From JACRFW01 sp964531745 (lineage in GTDB: Bacteria > Patescibacteriota > Patescibacteriia > Magasanikbacterales > GWA2-37-8): a stretch of 9,251 bases of DNA. Positions 1-6,618 of this stretch are shown piece after piece. The notes below the pieces were generated by a model. It was not told the origin of the DNA, did no database searches, and saw only the letters and a list, made by a program, of their open reading frames with translations. Location of the stretch: contig CAZHFX010000032.1 in the NCBI GenBank assembly GCA_964531745.1, positions 1-9,251 on the forward strand, in the 5' to 3' direction. The number at the start of each line of letters is the position of its first letter. Position 1 is the first letter of the stretch. A program made the position numbers and the translations under genes.

Positions 1-32
1 ACTGCTGCTATCGACCACTCAGCCAACCCTCC
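1..32 (-). tRNA. tRNA-Ser, 5' part only (cut by window edge)
   Basis: The minus strand from 32 to 1 starts GGAGGGTTGGCTGAGTGG, the typical 5' end of a class II serine tRNA. A 7-nt acceptor strand (GGAGGGT) is followed by TG, then a D arm GCT...AGC with the usual GAGTGGTCGA loop, then the first bases of the anticodon stem (GCAGT). The anticodon, variable arm, T arm and 3' end lie outside the window, so the isoacceptor cannot be named. The GGAGGGT start favours Ser over Leu. The gene begins only 8 nt after the structured RNA element that precedes it, so the two are probably made as one precursor. Confidence 0.85.
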
Positions 33-144
33 AGTGATAAATCCCGCACCACGGGCTTACGCCCGCGGCATTACTCTTTGGGGTAAATTGGCTTCCATCT
101 CTCGTGCTAACGCGCGGAGTCTTCTATGGTGCGGGATAAATTGC
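33..144 (-). ncRNA. structured RNA element (unidentified) directly upstream of tRNA-Ser
   Basis: A perfect 11-bp inverted repeat (ATCCCGCACCA at 137-127 and its complement at 51-41, minus-strand order) encloses about 75 nt full of further stems. These are a GC-rich hairpin at 119-99 with a GUUA loop, a UUAC/GUAA stem at 86-71, and an 8-bp hairpin at 68-49 capped by a GUAA (GNRA) tetraloop. The last hairpin abuts the 3' strand of the closing stem. The GNRA loop exists only on the minus strand, which supports that orientation. A perfect TATAAT lies just upstream (156-151). I do not recognise an Rfam family. It could be a small regulatory RNA, a tRNA leader, or a palindromic mobile repeat (MITE-like) with 11-bp terminal inverted repeats. 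Confidence 0.55.
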
Positions 145-150
145 TCAACC

Positions 151-156
151 ATTATA
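151..156 (-). promoter_or_regulatory. candidate -10 box for the structured RNA / tRNA-Ser
   Basis: The minus strand reads a perfect TATAAT from 156 to 151, which puts a start at about position 144, seven bases before the closing stem of the RNA element. There is no good -35 hexamer at 16-18 bp. An imperfect stem GGGTA/TACCC (180-176 and 161-157) ends against the -10 box and overlaps the stop codon of the upstream gene; it could be an operator or a weak processing hairpin. Confidence 0.35.
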
Positions 157-174
157 GGGTATTCGCCGTTTTGC

Positions 175-432
175 TTACCCTTTGATGCTGGTGTTATGCA
201 TCCAGGCTATGTAGACTCCGGCCGCCCCCGACCAGATAGCCACGGAAATTGCTCCGAGGAGCCAACTGACAAAATTCAGCCCGGTGAAGCCGGGGAATAG
301 CTGGAACAAAATCAGGTGCAGTTCAGCCGCTTTGCCGGCGAGGAAGAGCCCGTACACCAGGCAGATGGTATACGCTATTTCTCCGCCGAGAATGCACAGC
401 CCGGCGTATTTTCCAAGAGAAAGTTTTCCCAT
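175..432 (-). CDS. DUF5676-like small membrane protein
   Basis: An 85-residue protein with two membrane helices, at about residues 8-32 and 53-78. The second half reads LFPGFTG...SWLLGAISVAIWSGAAGVYIAWMHN. This fits my memory of the DUF5676 pattern (LYPGY, then a Gly-rich helix, ending liAwlYN), a family found beside copper and other metal resistance genes and with no known biochemical role. There are no cysteine pairs, so it is more likely a membrane partner than a metal site. The ATG at 432 is the only sensible start; the leader is AT-rich with no Shine-Dalgarno motif. It is the last protein gene of the block, 48 bp after the small anchor protein. The family call rests on pattern memory and is moderately sure. 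Confidence 0.6.
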   Translation of the reverse strand: MGKLSLGKYAGLCILGGEIAYTICLVYGLFLAGKAAELHLILFQLFPGFTGLNFVSWLLGAISVAIWSGAAGVYIAWMHNTSIKG

Positions 433-480
433 AGATTTTGATTAAATGAATAAAAGCGACTTTATTTGATCTGCAAAACG

Positions 481-687
481 CTATCGGCCGCCTCTGATGA
501 ATATTATAAGAAGAATTATGAAACCGACAGTGCCGGTCGCCATAATACTGGTTATCAAACCAATCGCCAAAGCGCTTTGGGGGGAAACTCGGCTGAAAAA
601 AGGCGCGCTGGCGGCCGGGGTATTCTCTAGCTCTTTAATTTGGGGGGCGGAGTCGTCCTCCGGTATATTTCTAGCAACGTAGGTCAT
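481..687 (-). CDS. small single-helix membrane protein of unknown function
   Basis: About 68 residues from the ATG at 687. A TTG two codons upstream at 693 is in frame but less likely. The N-terminal 35 residues are polar and Pro/Glu-rich. A short SP-Q-SALAIGLITS stretch then leads into one membrane helix of about 25 residues, and the protein ends in RGGR. No Cys or His. In Patescibacteria a similar helix serves as the N-terminal anchor of DsbA-like thioredoxin-fold proteins. This could therefore be a stand-alone anchor or the stump of such a protein whose catalytic domain is gone (inference; nothing resembling a thioredoxin domain follows in any frame). It lies 18-24 bp after lgt. Confidence 0.5.
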   Translation of the reverse strand: MTYVARNIPEDDSAPQIKELENTPAASAPFFSRVSPQSALAIGLITSIMATGTVGFIILLIIFIRGGR

Positions 688-698
688 ATTCAAAGGTT

Positions 699-704
699 AT
701 TATA
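699..704 (-). promoter_or_regulatory. possible internal -10 box ahead of the small anchor gene
   Basis: Minus-strand TATAAT at 704-699, 11 bases before the ATG at 687. The best -35 candidates lie in the tail of lgt and match the consensus poorly (about 3 of 6). AT-rich gaps produce such hexamers by chance, so this is weak support for a separate transcript of the last two protein genes. Confidence 0.22.
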
Positions 705-711
705 CAACAAA

Positions 712-1497
712 TTAAGTATTTTTAATATTCACCGCCGCTGGCGTTATCTCCTGCTGTCGTAACGTAAAGAACAAATACAGCGCTCCTGTAATTAGTAACA
801 GCGCTCCGTATTGCGCCGGCGTCAAACCGGCGTAACGGACGTCGGTTTGGATAATATCTGTCGCCCGTCCGAAATCAAAAATAAAGCGCGCGCTTCCATA
901 CCAAAACATCGTCAGGGGCAAAAATAATTTTTTTTGAACGACGCGTAAAAAGAAAAAATAAATGCCGAAGAGCAGAAATCCAAACAGCGATTCAATTAGA
1001 CCCATGTCCAGCCGCGAACCGCCCGGGAAAGCTACTGCGAGAAGCGAGTTGTTCGGCCGGCCGATATGCAAATGAGCTAAAAAACATCCGATTCGTCCGA
1101 TGCCTAAACCGAGTGGAAAGGCGTACATGATGGCGTCTGCGTAGTCCCAAAGACGGATTTTTTTTAACCGTGCGTATAGCGTCGCGGCCAGTGCGGCGCC
1201 GGCAAATCCGCCAAACGATGACAGCCCGCCTTGCCATATTTTGACAATGCTTGATGGGGAAGCGGAAAAATTTTGCCAATCGTAAAAAAATACATAAAAC
1301 AGCCGCGCCCCGATAAAGGCGGCGGCGACTATCCAAATTCCCAAATCAAGCAGTTTAGCGGCGGAGAGGCCGGTGGTTTTGGCGCGCCGCTCGGCCACGC
1401 CGAGAGCGGTAATAATGCCAAGAGCCACCAGCAGTCCCCAGGCATAAATATGGAAAGGGCCGAGGTTAAAGGTTGTCAGTTGGAAGTATGGGATCAT
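712..1497 (-). CDS. lgt: prolipoprotein diacylglyceryl transferase Lgt
   Basis: Lgt moves a diacylglyceryl group from phosphatidylglycerol to the lipobox cysteine of prelipoproteins in the cytoplasmic membrane. The 261-residue, seven-helix-type protein has the family landmarks in order: GPFHIYAWGLLVALGI (13-28), IWQGGLSSFGG (87-97), the signature GRIGCFL (134-140, R135 matching E. coli R143), YGSARFIFDFGR (200-211, R204 in the place of E. coli R239) and LTPAQYGALLL (225-235). Length is normal. At the position of E. coli His103 (SFHGG) it has SSFGG, so that His is absent; the Asn and Glu of the E. coli signature are also not kept, which is common outside Proteobacteria. It sits inside a copper block 21 bp after the DUF2933 gene, yet no product in the window has a convincing lipobox, so its place here is unexplained. 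Confidence 0.93.
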   Translation of the reverse strand: MIPYFQLTTFNLGPFHIYAWGLLVALGIITALGVAERRAKTTGLSAAKLLDLGIWIVAAAFIGARLFYVFFYDWQNFSASPSSIVKIWQGGLSSFGGFAGAALAATLYARLKKIRLWDYADAIMYAFPLGLGIGRIGCFLAHLHIGRPNNSLLAVAFPGGSRLDMGLIESLFGFLLFGIYFFFLRVVQKKLFLPLTMFWYGSARFIFDFGRATDIIQTDVRYAGLTPAQYGALLLITGALYLFFTLRQQEITPAAVNIKNT

Positions 1498-1518
1498 GCG
1501 TTATTTTTCAAGTTTATT

Positions 1519-1749
1519 TCAATGGCACGATGGCTTAGAGTTATTAGATTTGCCGACAGCGGTCGGGCTTTCCTCGGGCTTGTTTTCCTGGCCATGATTC
1601 ATGCGGCCCATAAAAACAAGGTGCAATAGCGGGCAGAGCAGAATGAGCAAATAGGGCAGATAGGCTGAAACACGATCGCGTAAAAAGATGAACACGATAA
1701 ATGCCGCGCCGATGGCGACAAGGCAAATGATTTTGGTATTTTTTGACAT
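1519..1749 (-). CDS. DUF2933 family membrane protein
   Basis: 76 residues with two helices (about 6-23 and 31-47). The core AYLPYLLILLCPLLHLVFM (29-47) matches the DUF2933 hallmark LPyLLlLaCPLMHLfMH. C39 and H43 lie in the second helix, followed by M47, M50 and H52, and the tail ends SCH. DUF2933 proteins sit beside copper/silver efflux genes in many bacteria, and their Cys/Met/His face is thought to bind metal; the exact role is not established. The ATG at 1749 is 30 bp after the upstream stop and has no Shine-Dalgarno motif. The tail is less His/Met-rich than in many relatives, being a polar Asn/Ser/Pro stretch of about 20 residues. Confidence 0.8.
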   Translation of the reverse strand: MSKNTKIICLVAIGAAFIVFIFLRDRVSAYLPYLLILLCPLLHLVFMGRMNHGQENKPEESPTAVGKSNNSKPSCH

Positions 1750-1779
1750 AGTTTTTGCATTACATTATTAAATTCAATT

Positions 1780-2724
1780 TTACACTCCGCAACCCCCGCC
1801 CCCGCCGCTTTGTTGCGCCGGTTGAATTTGCGACTGGATTGCCCGGTAGCCGCTGGCGCTGGAATACTCCGCGCCGAGCATTTTTTTTGGGTCGGCATTT
1901 TCCCACGATATATTTTTTGCGGCTTCGTACTTAGCTAATGTTAAGTAGGTGTCGGGGAACCAGTAGGAGTTGACTTGGAGCGCGATTTTGTACATGTCAT
2001 TTTCCGAAACTCCCTGCGAAGCCATCATTTCCAAAAGTCCGAGCATAGCCATGCCGTGATTGCAGTCCGGGAAGTAAGTGGAATTGTTACAGCACGGCCG
2101 GAAAATATTTTGCGAAACGCGCTCTACCAAAGATTGCTTGTTTTTATTGAGTTTGATGAAATTATATTTGCTGTAATGCTCCATGGCATCGCCCTTGGCC
2201 AGCGACCAGCCGCCGGTGGACGCGAAGCGGCCGGCACCGCCGTACTGCTTGTCCACCATGGGGCCGGTGTCAAGAATCGGATTTTTATTGCCAAGTCCCA
2301 ATGCCCAAAGCAAATTCAGAATGACTCCGGCGTTGTCCGGGGTTATAATAATATAACCGTTATCATCGCCGTCAAGCATTTTTTGCTCATTAGGTCCTAA
2401 ACCCAAACGGTCTTTATAGAGAGCGGTGAATTGATCGCGGTCAATAACCCCTTTTTCCACCAGCTGTTTGCCGAAGTCGCCCCATTTTACTGGCAGGGTA
2501 ATGCCGGCAGACGGCACTACTGCTTCGGCGAGAGTAGCGGCGTTTGGGTTTGGCGGGGTGGCATTTGTTGTCTGCGTCAAGAGAGCTGGCGTGCCTTTGA
2601 GTTTTGCTCGGACGTTGGGGCCGTAAATCGCGCCCAGAATGAACGCCGTCCCGACTGCTATGACCGCCACACCGGCGCCGGCGCCATGCCAGAGCGATTT
2701 GTTCCCGAGTAGATTTTCAGACAT
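1780..2724 (-). CDS. membrane-anchored extracytoplasmic protein with CC-x8-CxH motif and GGGGGCGV tail
   Basis: 314 residues with no named domain that I recognise. An N-terminal helix at 15-34 anchors it. A Thr/Pro/Asn-rich linker (about 43-75) leads to a globular domain. The domain holds an EF-hand-like acidic loop DGDDNGYI (118-125), and a strongly patterned stretch RPCCNNSTYFPDCNHGMAML (209-228) with C211, C212, C221 and H223. The C-terminus is a Gly run ending GCGV (C312). I recall similar proteins in Patescibacteria, always hypothetical. Clustered Cys/His outside the membrane, inside a copper block, suggests metal binding or a redox role (inference). The ATG at 2724 follows TTAATAAT, the same context as copA. 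Neighbours lie 20 bp upstream and 30 bp downstream. Confidence 0.75.
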   Translation of the reverse strand: MSENLLGNKSLWHGAGAGVAVIAVGTAFILGAIYGPNVRAKLKGTPALLTQTTNATPPNPNAATLAEAVVPSAGITLPVKWGDFGKQLVEKGVIDRDQFTALYKDRLGLGPNEQKMLDGDDNGYIIITPDNAGVILNLLWALGLGNKNPILDTGPMVDKQYGGAGRFASTGGWSLAKGDAMEHYSKYNFIKLNKNKQSLVERVSQNIFRPCCNNSTYFPDCNHGMAMLGLLEMMASQGVSENDMYKIALQVNSYWFPDTYLTLAKYEAAKNISWENADPKKMLGAEYSSASGYRAIQSQIQPAQQSGGGGGCGV

Positions 2725-2744
2725 ATTATTAATTGAAAATTAAG

Positions 2745-3185
2745 TTACCAATCACGGCAACAAGCGATAAGCCTCTCGGCCGTCTTTTTAATAGAGGGAT
2801 GTTGGCGCCAAACGAATATCGCCCCCCAGACAATCCATACCAACGCTAGTAGTGCCCCGGCCGTCCAGGCGCCGGATCGGATGCCGACGATGAGATAGAC
2901 GAGGACTGTCATCGTAACCATGTAGGGCCAGCGGAATATCTGCCAAGCGCTCGGCGCTCTTTTTTCAATGAGATGGTAGAGGCCGACGACGCACTCTCCC
3001 ATGAGGACGCCAATGAGCAGCGGGTTGACGGAGTAGCCGAAGAGCCAGGCGATGAGCAGAGACAGCCACGTCGCGCCAATAGTCACGCAGACGGCGCAAA
3101 ATTTTAAGTGGCCGAAACTGTGTATGAATAACGCAGTCAAGAAAATTGCCGTGGTGGCTAGAATAAAAATAGGCAGAACGCTCAT
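2745..3185 (-). CDS. multi-pass membrane protein with FCAVC motif (paralogue of upstream gene)
   Basis: 146 residues with about five membrane helices (2-20, 31-50, 54-72, 86-102, 106-126) and a cytoplasm-like basic tail ending ACCRDW (C142, C143). H26 and a CxxC pair (C30, C33) sit at the entry to the second helix. The stretch NPLLIGVLMGECVVGL...LIEK parallels NGLTIGVLIGAFALALGL...LIKK in the gene just upstream, which has its own HCPLC pair at the same place, so the two look like diverged tandem paralogues. The ATG at 3185 overlaps the TGA of that gene (ATGA), implying translational coupling and probably a complex. A membrane thiol/disulfide or metal-binding role fits the CxxC; no catalytic family can be named. 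Confidence 0.7.
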   Translation of the reverse strand: MSVLPIFILATTAIFLTALFIHSFGHLKFCAVCVTIGATWLSLLIAWLFGYSVNPLLIGVLMGECVVGLYHLIEKRAPSAWQIFRWPYMVTMTVLVYLIVGIRSGAWTAGALLALVWIVWGAIFVWRQHPSIKKTAERLIACCRDW

Positions 3186-3721
3186 ATAATGAATTGCGTT
3201 AGGAGTGAAGTGAGAATGAGAAGCGCGAACGTTATGATTATTCCTTGGTATGGCGTGGTTTTACCGCGGCGTTCGGTGATGGCGCGGCTTAGTGGCGGAG
3301 CCAAATAAATTAGCGCGCCGCCGATAACCCCTCCGATAAGGAATAAATTGACAGGGTAGGTGCGATTGAGCAGGGAACCATACGAGCCGGCCCAGTTGAT
3401 ATAGATGGAAGTGTAATCGGAGAGAAGCATCTGTAGCGGCAGAAGGGTGGTGAGCCACGAAAATAGGCCGATTATGCTGTCCTGTCTCGGCAAGTATTTC
3501 TTTTTGATGAGCCGGGCGATCCATAAGCCCAAAGCTAATGCGAAGGCGCCGATCAGCACCCCTATCGTCAAACCATTAACTCCCAACCAATAGGCGCCAA
3601 TGGCCACCAGGCCCGCTCCGGCAGTGCAGAGTGGGCAGTGGGCGAGCGCTGTGGCCGGGAACAGGAGACCGCTTAAACTGATTCCGCCGATTAGTATTTT
3701 TGTCCGTGCGATTGCCATCAT
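3182..3721 (-). CDS. multi-pass membrane protein with HCPLC motif
   Basis: 179 residues from the ATG at 3721. Upstream in-frame ATGs at 3757 and 3808 would overlap the DUF411 gene and would bury the hydrophobic leader behind 17-29 polar residues; the 3721 start gives a clean signal peptide (ARTKILIGGISLSGLLFPATALA). H28, C29 and C32 of AHCPLC follow right after the predicted ALA cleavage site. Helices then lie at about 50-71, 83-101, 123-143 and 159-179. The residue before C29 is His, so this is not a lipobox. CxxC membrane proteins of this look occur in CPR bacteria and archaea without assigned function. It is 22 bp downstream of the DUF411 gene and coupled by ATGA to its smaller paralogue. 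A second ATG at 3718 is equally possible. Confidence 0.7.
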   Translation of the reverse strand: MMAIARTKILIGGISLSGLLFPATALAHCPLCTAGAGLVAIGAYWLGVNGLTIGVLIGAFALALGLWIARLIKKKYLPRQDSIIGLFSWLTTLLPLQMLLSDYTSIYINWAGSYGSLLNRTYPVNLFLIGGVIGGALIYLAPPLSRAITERRGKTTPYQGIIITFALLILTSLLTQFII

Positions 3722-3743
3722 ATGCTTGTTATGGTTTATCGCG

Positions 3744-4232
3744 TTACAGGCTGGCATAAGGGGAGGATGACCCGGCCGCGGTAAATTCGGAGATATCAAA
3801 TGTTCCATATTTCGCGCCCGGCATTCCCGGGCTTCCGGAAGGCATGCGCGGCAAGGCGATGCCCGCTATGGTGACGGGTTTTTCAGCCAATAATTTTTGG
3901 ATTGCTTCCATCGGTATATGGCCCTCCACGGTGTAATTTTCAATGCGGGTCGTGTGGCAACTGGCGAGTTCCTCGGGCACGCCGAATTGTTTTTTAACGG
4001 CAGTCATATCTTCAGTCAATTTTTCTTCCACTTGGACGCCAGCCCGTCGCAAATAGGTAATATAGTTGGCGCAACAGCCGCAACTTGGCGAGCGGTATAC
4101 CACAGCGGTTTTTCCTTTCAGCGGGCCGTTGGTAGAGGCCTGATTGACTTTAATCGCCAAGAAAACCAGCCCGCCAACCAGCAGGGCGACTAGCAGGAGT
4201 ACTTTATTTATTTGGCGCGATTTTACTGACAT
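3744..4232 (-). CDS. DUF411 / CopG-type copper-binding protein
   Basis: 162 residues. An N-terminal helix (10-29) works as an uncleaved anchor or signal. The rest is a textbook DUF411 domain: VYRSPSCGCCANYITYLRRAG (about 45-65; C51, C53, C54), VKKQFGVPEELASCHT (79-94; C92, H93), YTVEGHIPMEAIQKLL (100-115; H105) and LPRMPSGSPGMPG (127-139; M130, M137). The P. aeruginosa member CopG was shown to hold a multinuclear copper cluster on the conserved cysteines, and the family is tied to copper resistance. All those Cys positions are kept here. It acts outside the cytoplasmic membrane. The gene starts 27 bp after copA. The final 12 residues (Ser/Gly/Ala-rich) are a low-complexity extension. Confidence 0.9.
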   Translation of the reverse strand: MSVKSRQINKVLLLVALLVGGLVFLAIKVNQASTNGPLKGKTAVVYRSPSCGCCANYITYLRRAGVQVEEKLTEDMTAVKKQFGVPEELASCHTTRIENYTVEGHIPMEAIQKLLAEKPVTIAGIALPRMPSGSPGMPGAKYGTFDISEFTAAGSSSPYASL

Positions 4233-4259
4233 ATATTCGGGATTGCGTGGATAATGTAA

Positions 4260-6614
4260 TTATTCCATTCTGCTTAAACGGGCGAAGAGGAAGAATATGA
4301 AAGTGAAAACAGCCCCCATCGCGAACGGAGCGGAAATGGACAGCCAGTTTTTCTTTCCCGGTCTAAATCGGCGCAAAAACAATGAATTTGAAACGACCGA
4401 GACAGAACTGAACGCCATGGCGAGACCGGCCAACTCCGGTTTTAGCACCAGTCCAAAGGCGGCGAACACCCGGGCGGCGATGGGAATGCCGATGACATTA
4501 TAGAAGAGAGCAAAGAACATATTTTGTTTTATCTTTCCCATGGTTTCACGGCTCAAGCTGATGGCGGTCAGCACGTCGCGCAGGTCGTTTTTGATAATCA
4601 CGATGCCGCCGGTTTCCATCGCCACGTCAGTTCCAGAACCCATCGCGATGCCGAGATCGGCTTGGGCTAAAGCGGGCGCGTCATTGATGCCGTCTCCGAC
4701 CATGGCGACTTTAACTCCGGCACTCTGAAGTTTTTTAATTTCGTTGGCTTTATCTTCGGGCAAGACTTCTGCGAGCACATTTTTTATTCCGGCCTGGCGG
4801 GCGATGGCTTCGGCGGTGCGGCGATTATCGCCTGTTATCATGAAGACTTTAAGGCCGCGTTTTTGCAAAGCTTGCACCGCTTCCGCGGTCGTTTCTTTAA
4901 TGGTATCGGCCACAGCAATCAGACCGAGCAGTTCGTGTTCGGACGCAAGAATCATAACTGTCCTGCCGCCTTCTTCAAGCTTACGAATTTTGTGTTCTAT
5001 TTTTTCAAGCAGTTGTCCGCTGATTCCCACAATGTCCGTAATGAGCTTGCGGTTGCCCATGAAATATCGGTGTCCGTTTATTACCCCTTCAATTCCGTGG
5101 CCGGGAATAGCGCGGAAGTTTGCGGCTTCGTTTAGCGGTATTGATTCTTCTTCAGCATATTTGACAATTGCCTCGGCTAGCGGGTGTTCGGAAAGTTTCT
5201 CTAAGCTGGCGGCCAAAGTAATAATTTCTTCTTCGTCAGTAATTCCGGCGCTAACAATGTCTGTTACTTCTGGCTGTCCTTTTGTAAGCGTGCCAGTTTT
5301 ATCAAATACAACGGCCTTAATTTTGCAGGCCGCTTCCAGCGGTTCGCCGCCTTTTATAAGCACCCCATGTTCCGCCCCTTTGCCAGTGCCAACCATAATA
5401 GCAGTTGGCGTGGCAAGACCGAGCGCGCACGGACAGGCAATAACGATAACGGAAGTGAAAGCCATCAGCGCGAAGGTAAGACTCGCGCCAAGGGCGAAGT
5501 ACCATACGAGAAAAGTGAGAATGGCGAGACCAATTACAATCGGCACAAAGTAGGCCGAGATTTTATCAGCAAAAGCTTGAATCGGCGCTTTGGACCCCTG
5601 GGCTTCTTCCACTACGCGGATAATTTGAGCGAGCGTTGTTTCGCTGCCAACTTTCGTCGCGGTAAACTCAAAGCTACCGTTTTTGTTTATCGTCGCGCCA
5701 ATGACGGTAGCTCCGACAGTTTTTTCCACCGGAATGCTTTCGCCCGTAATCATGGATTCGTCCACGCTTGATTGCCCCTTGCTAACTATGCCGTCAACCG
5801 GAATTTTTTCGCCCGGCCGGACAACAATTGTATCGCCGGCGGCGACTTGTTCAATGGGTATATCGGCCACGGCGCCATTCTTTGCCACTCGCGCTGTTTT
5901 AGGCTGAAGCCCGATCAGTTTTTTTATCGCCTCTGAAGTCCGGCCCTTTGTTTTAGCTTCTAACCATTTGCCGAGAATCACAAACGTGATAAGAAAAGCG
6001 GCAGTTTCAAAGTAAAGTTCGGGAATTTTCATACCATTCAAGCCGATAACGCTTCCCGTTCGCACAACATAGGTCACAAATTGTGAAAGACTGTAGAAAA
6101 AGGCCGTACTCGTGCCAATTGCAATCAGACTATCCATGTTGAACGTTTTCATTTTTAAACTGCTCCACATACCCTTGTAGAACCCCGCGCCAATAATGAA
6201 CTGTACCGGGATAGTGAGGATGAGAGAAATAATGCCAATGTAAGGTAAGGTTAATACTCGTCCAGGAATGAAAGAAAAGAAATCCAAAAACATGAAATAG
6301 AGCATGGGCAGACTCAGGGCGAAACTCCACCAAAATTTTTTGGAGTACCCGTTTATAACGCTTTCCCGCTGACGCCGCTCAGCTTCGGGGTCAGAAGTTG
6401 TAACTATGTTTGCCTTGTATCCGGCTTTGACTACGGCGGCCATTAGCTGTTCAGGAGTGGCGAGCGATGTGTCATATATGACCCGGGCTTTTTCCGCGGC
6501 GAAGTTGACGTTGGCCGTCTTCACGCCGGAAACTGTTTTTAGACTCCGCTCAATCAGACCGGCGCACGAAGCGCAATGCATGCCTTCAATTTTCAGTGAT
6601 ATTTTTTCTGACAT
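4260..6614 (-). CDS. copA: copper-exporting P-type ATPase CopA (P1B-1)
   Basis: ATP-driven export of Cu+ (or Ag+) across the cytoplasmic membrane. From the ATG at 6614 it is 784 residues: an N-terminal HMA domain with GMHCASC (C14, C17); two leading helices and the core helices; the actuator loop TGES (290-293); metal site CPC (394-396); phosphorylation site DKTGT (D438); SEHP (475-478); TGD (594-596); GDGINDAP (640-647); and the Cu+-type signatures YN (705-706) and MxxSS (M733, S736, S737). These identify subgroup IB-1. An in-frame ATG at 6644 would overlap the HMA gene by 26 bp; the 6614 start leaves a 4-bp gap and matches family N-termini. Unusually, about 45 residues follow the MxxSS helix and hold a ninth hydrophobic segment (759-780). 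Confidence 0.96.
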   Translation of the reverse strand: MSEKISLKIEGMHCASCAGLIERSLKTVSGVKTANVNFAAEKARVIYDTSLATPEQLMAAVVKAGYKANIVTTSDPEAERRQRESVINGYSKKFWWSFALSLPMLYFMFLDFFSFIPGRVLTLPYIGIISLILTIPVQFIIGAGFYKGMWSSLKMKTFNMDSLIAIGTSTAFFYSLSQFVTYVVRTGSVIGLNGMKIPELYFETAAFLITFVILGKWLEAKTKGRTSEAIKKLIGLQPKTARVAKNGAVADIPIEQVAAGDTIVVRPGEKIPVDGIVSKGQSSVDESMITGESIPVEKTVGATVIGATINKNGSFEFTATKVGSETTLAQIIRVVEEAQGSKAPIQAFADKISAYFVPIVIGLAILTFLVWYFALGASLTFALMAFTSVIVIACPCALGLATPTAIMVGTGKGAEHGVLIKGGEPLEAACKIKAVVFDKTGTLTKGQPEVTDIVSAGITDEEEIITLAASLEKLSEHPLAEAIVKYAEEESIPLNEAANFRAIPGHGIEGVINGHRYFMGNRKLITDIVGISGQLLEKIEHKIRKLEEGGRTVMILASEHELLGLIAVADTIKETTAEAVQALQKRGLKVFMITGDNRRTAEAIARQAGIKNVLAEVLPEDKANEIKKLQSAGVKVAMVGDGINDAPALAQADLGIAMGSGTDVAMETGGIVIIKNDLRDVLTAISLSRETMGKIKQNMFFALFYNVIGIPIAARVFAAFGLVLKPELAGLAMAFSSVSVVSNSLFLRRFRPGKKNWLSISAPFAMGAVFTFIFFLFARLSRME

Positions 6615-6618
6615 ATTA

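Noticed and set aside
34..300. 88-codon open frame on the plus strand
   Set aside because: It runs antisense through the structured RNA element and the DUF5676-like gene; no family resemblance and no start signal.
442..470. Terminator-like inverted repeat between the last two small protein genes
   Set aside because: The arms (AAATAAAG/CTTTTATT) are almost all A-T and no proper T-run follows; too weak to call.
1975..2400. 141-codon open frame on the plus strand
   Set aside because: Antisense to the CC-x8-CxH protein, which has a clear anchor helix, patterned motif and good context; the plus frame shows nothing.
3620..3640. Lipobox at AHCPLC, which would give lgt a client
   Set aside because: The residue before the Cys is His rather than Gly, Ala or Ser; signal peptidase I cleavage after ALA is more likely.
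3722..3808. Longer N-terminus (ATG at 3808 or 3757) for the HCPLC membrane protein
   Set aside because: It would overlap the DUF411 gene by up to 65 bp, has no ribosome site, and would hide a good signal peptide.
4744..5553. 269-codon open frame on the plus strand
   Set aside because: It lies entirely antisense to copA, has a Ser/Pro/Ile-rich composition typical of reverse-strand shadows, and resembles no protein family.
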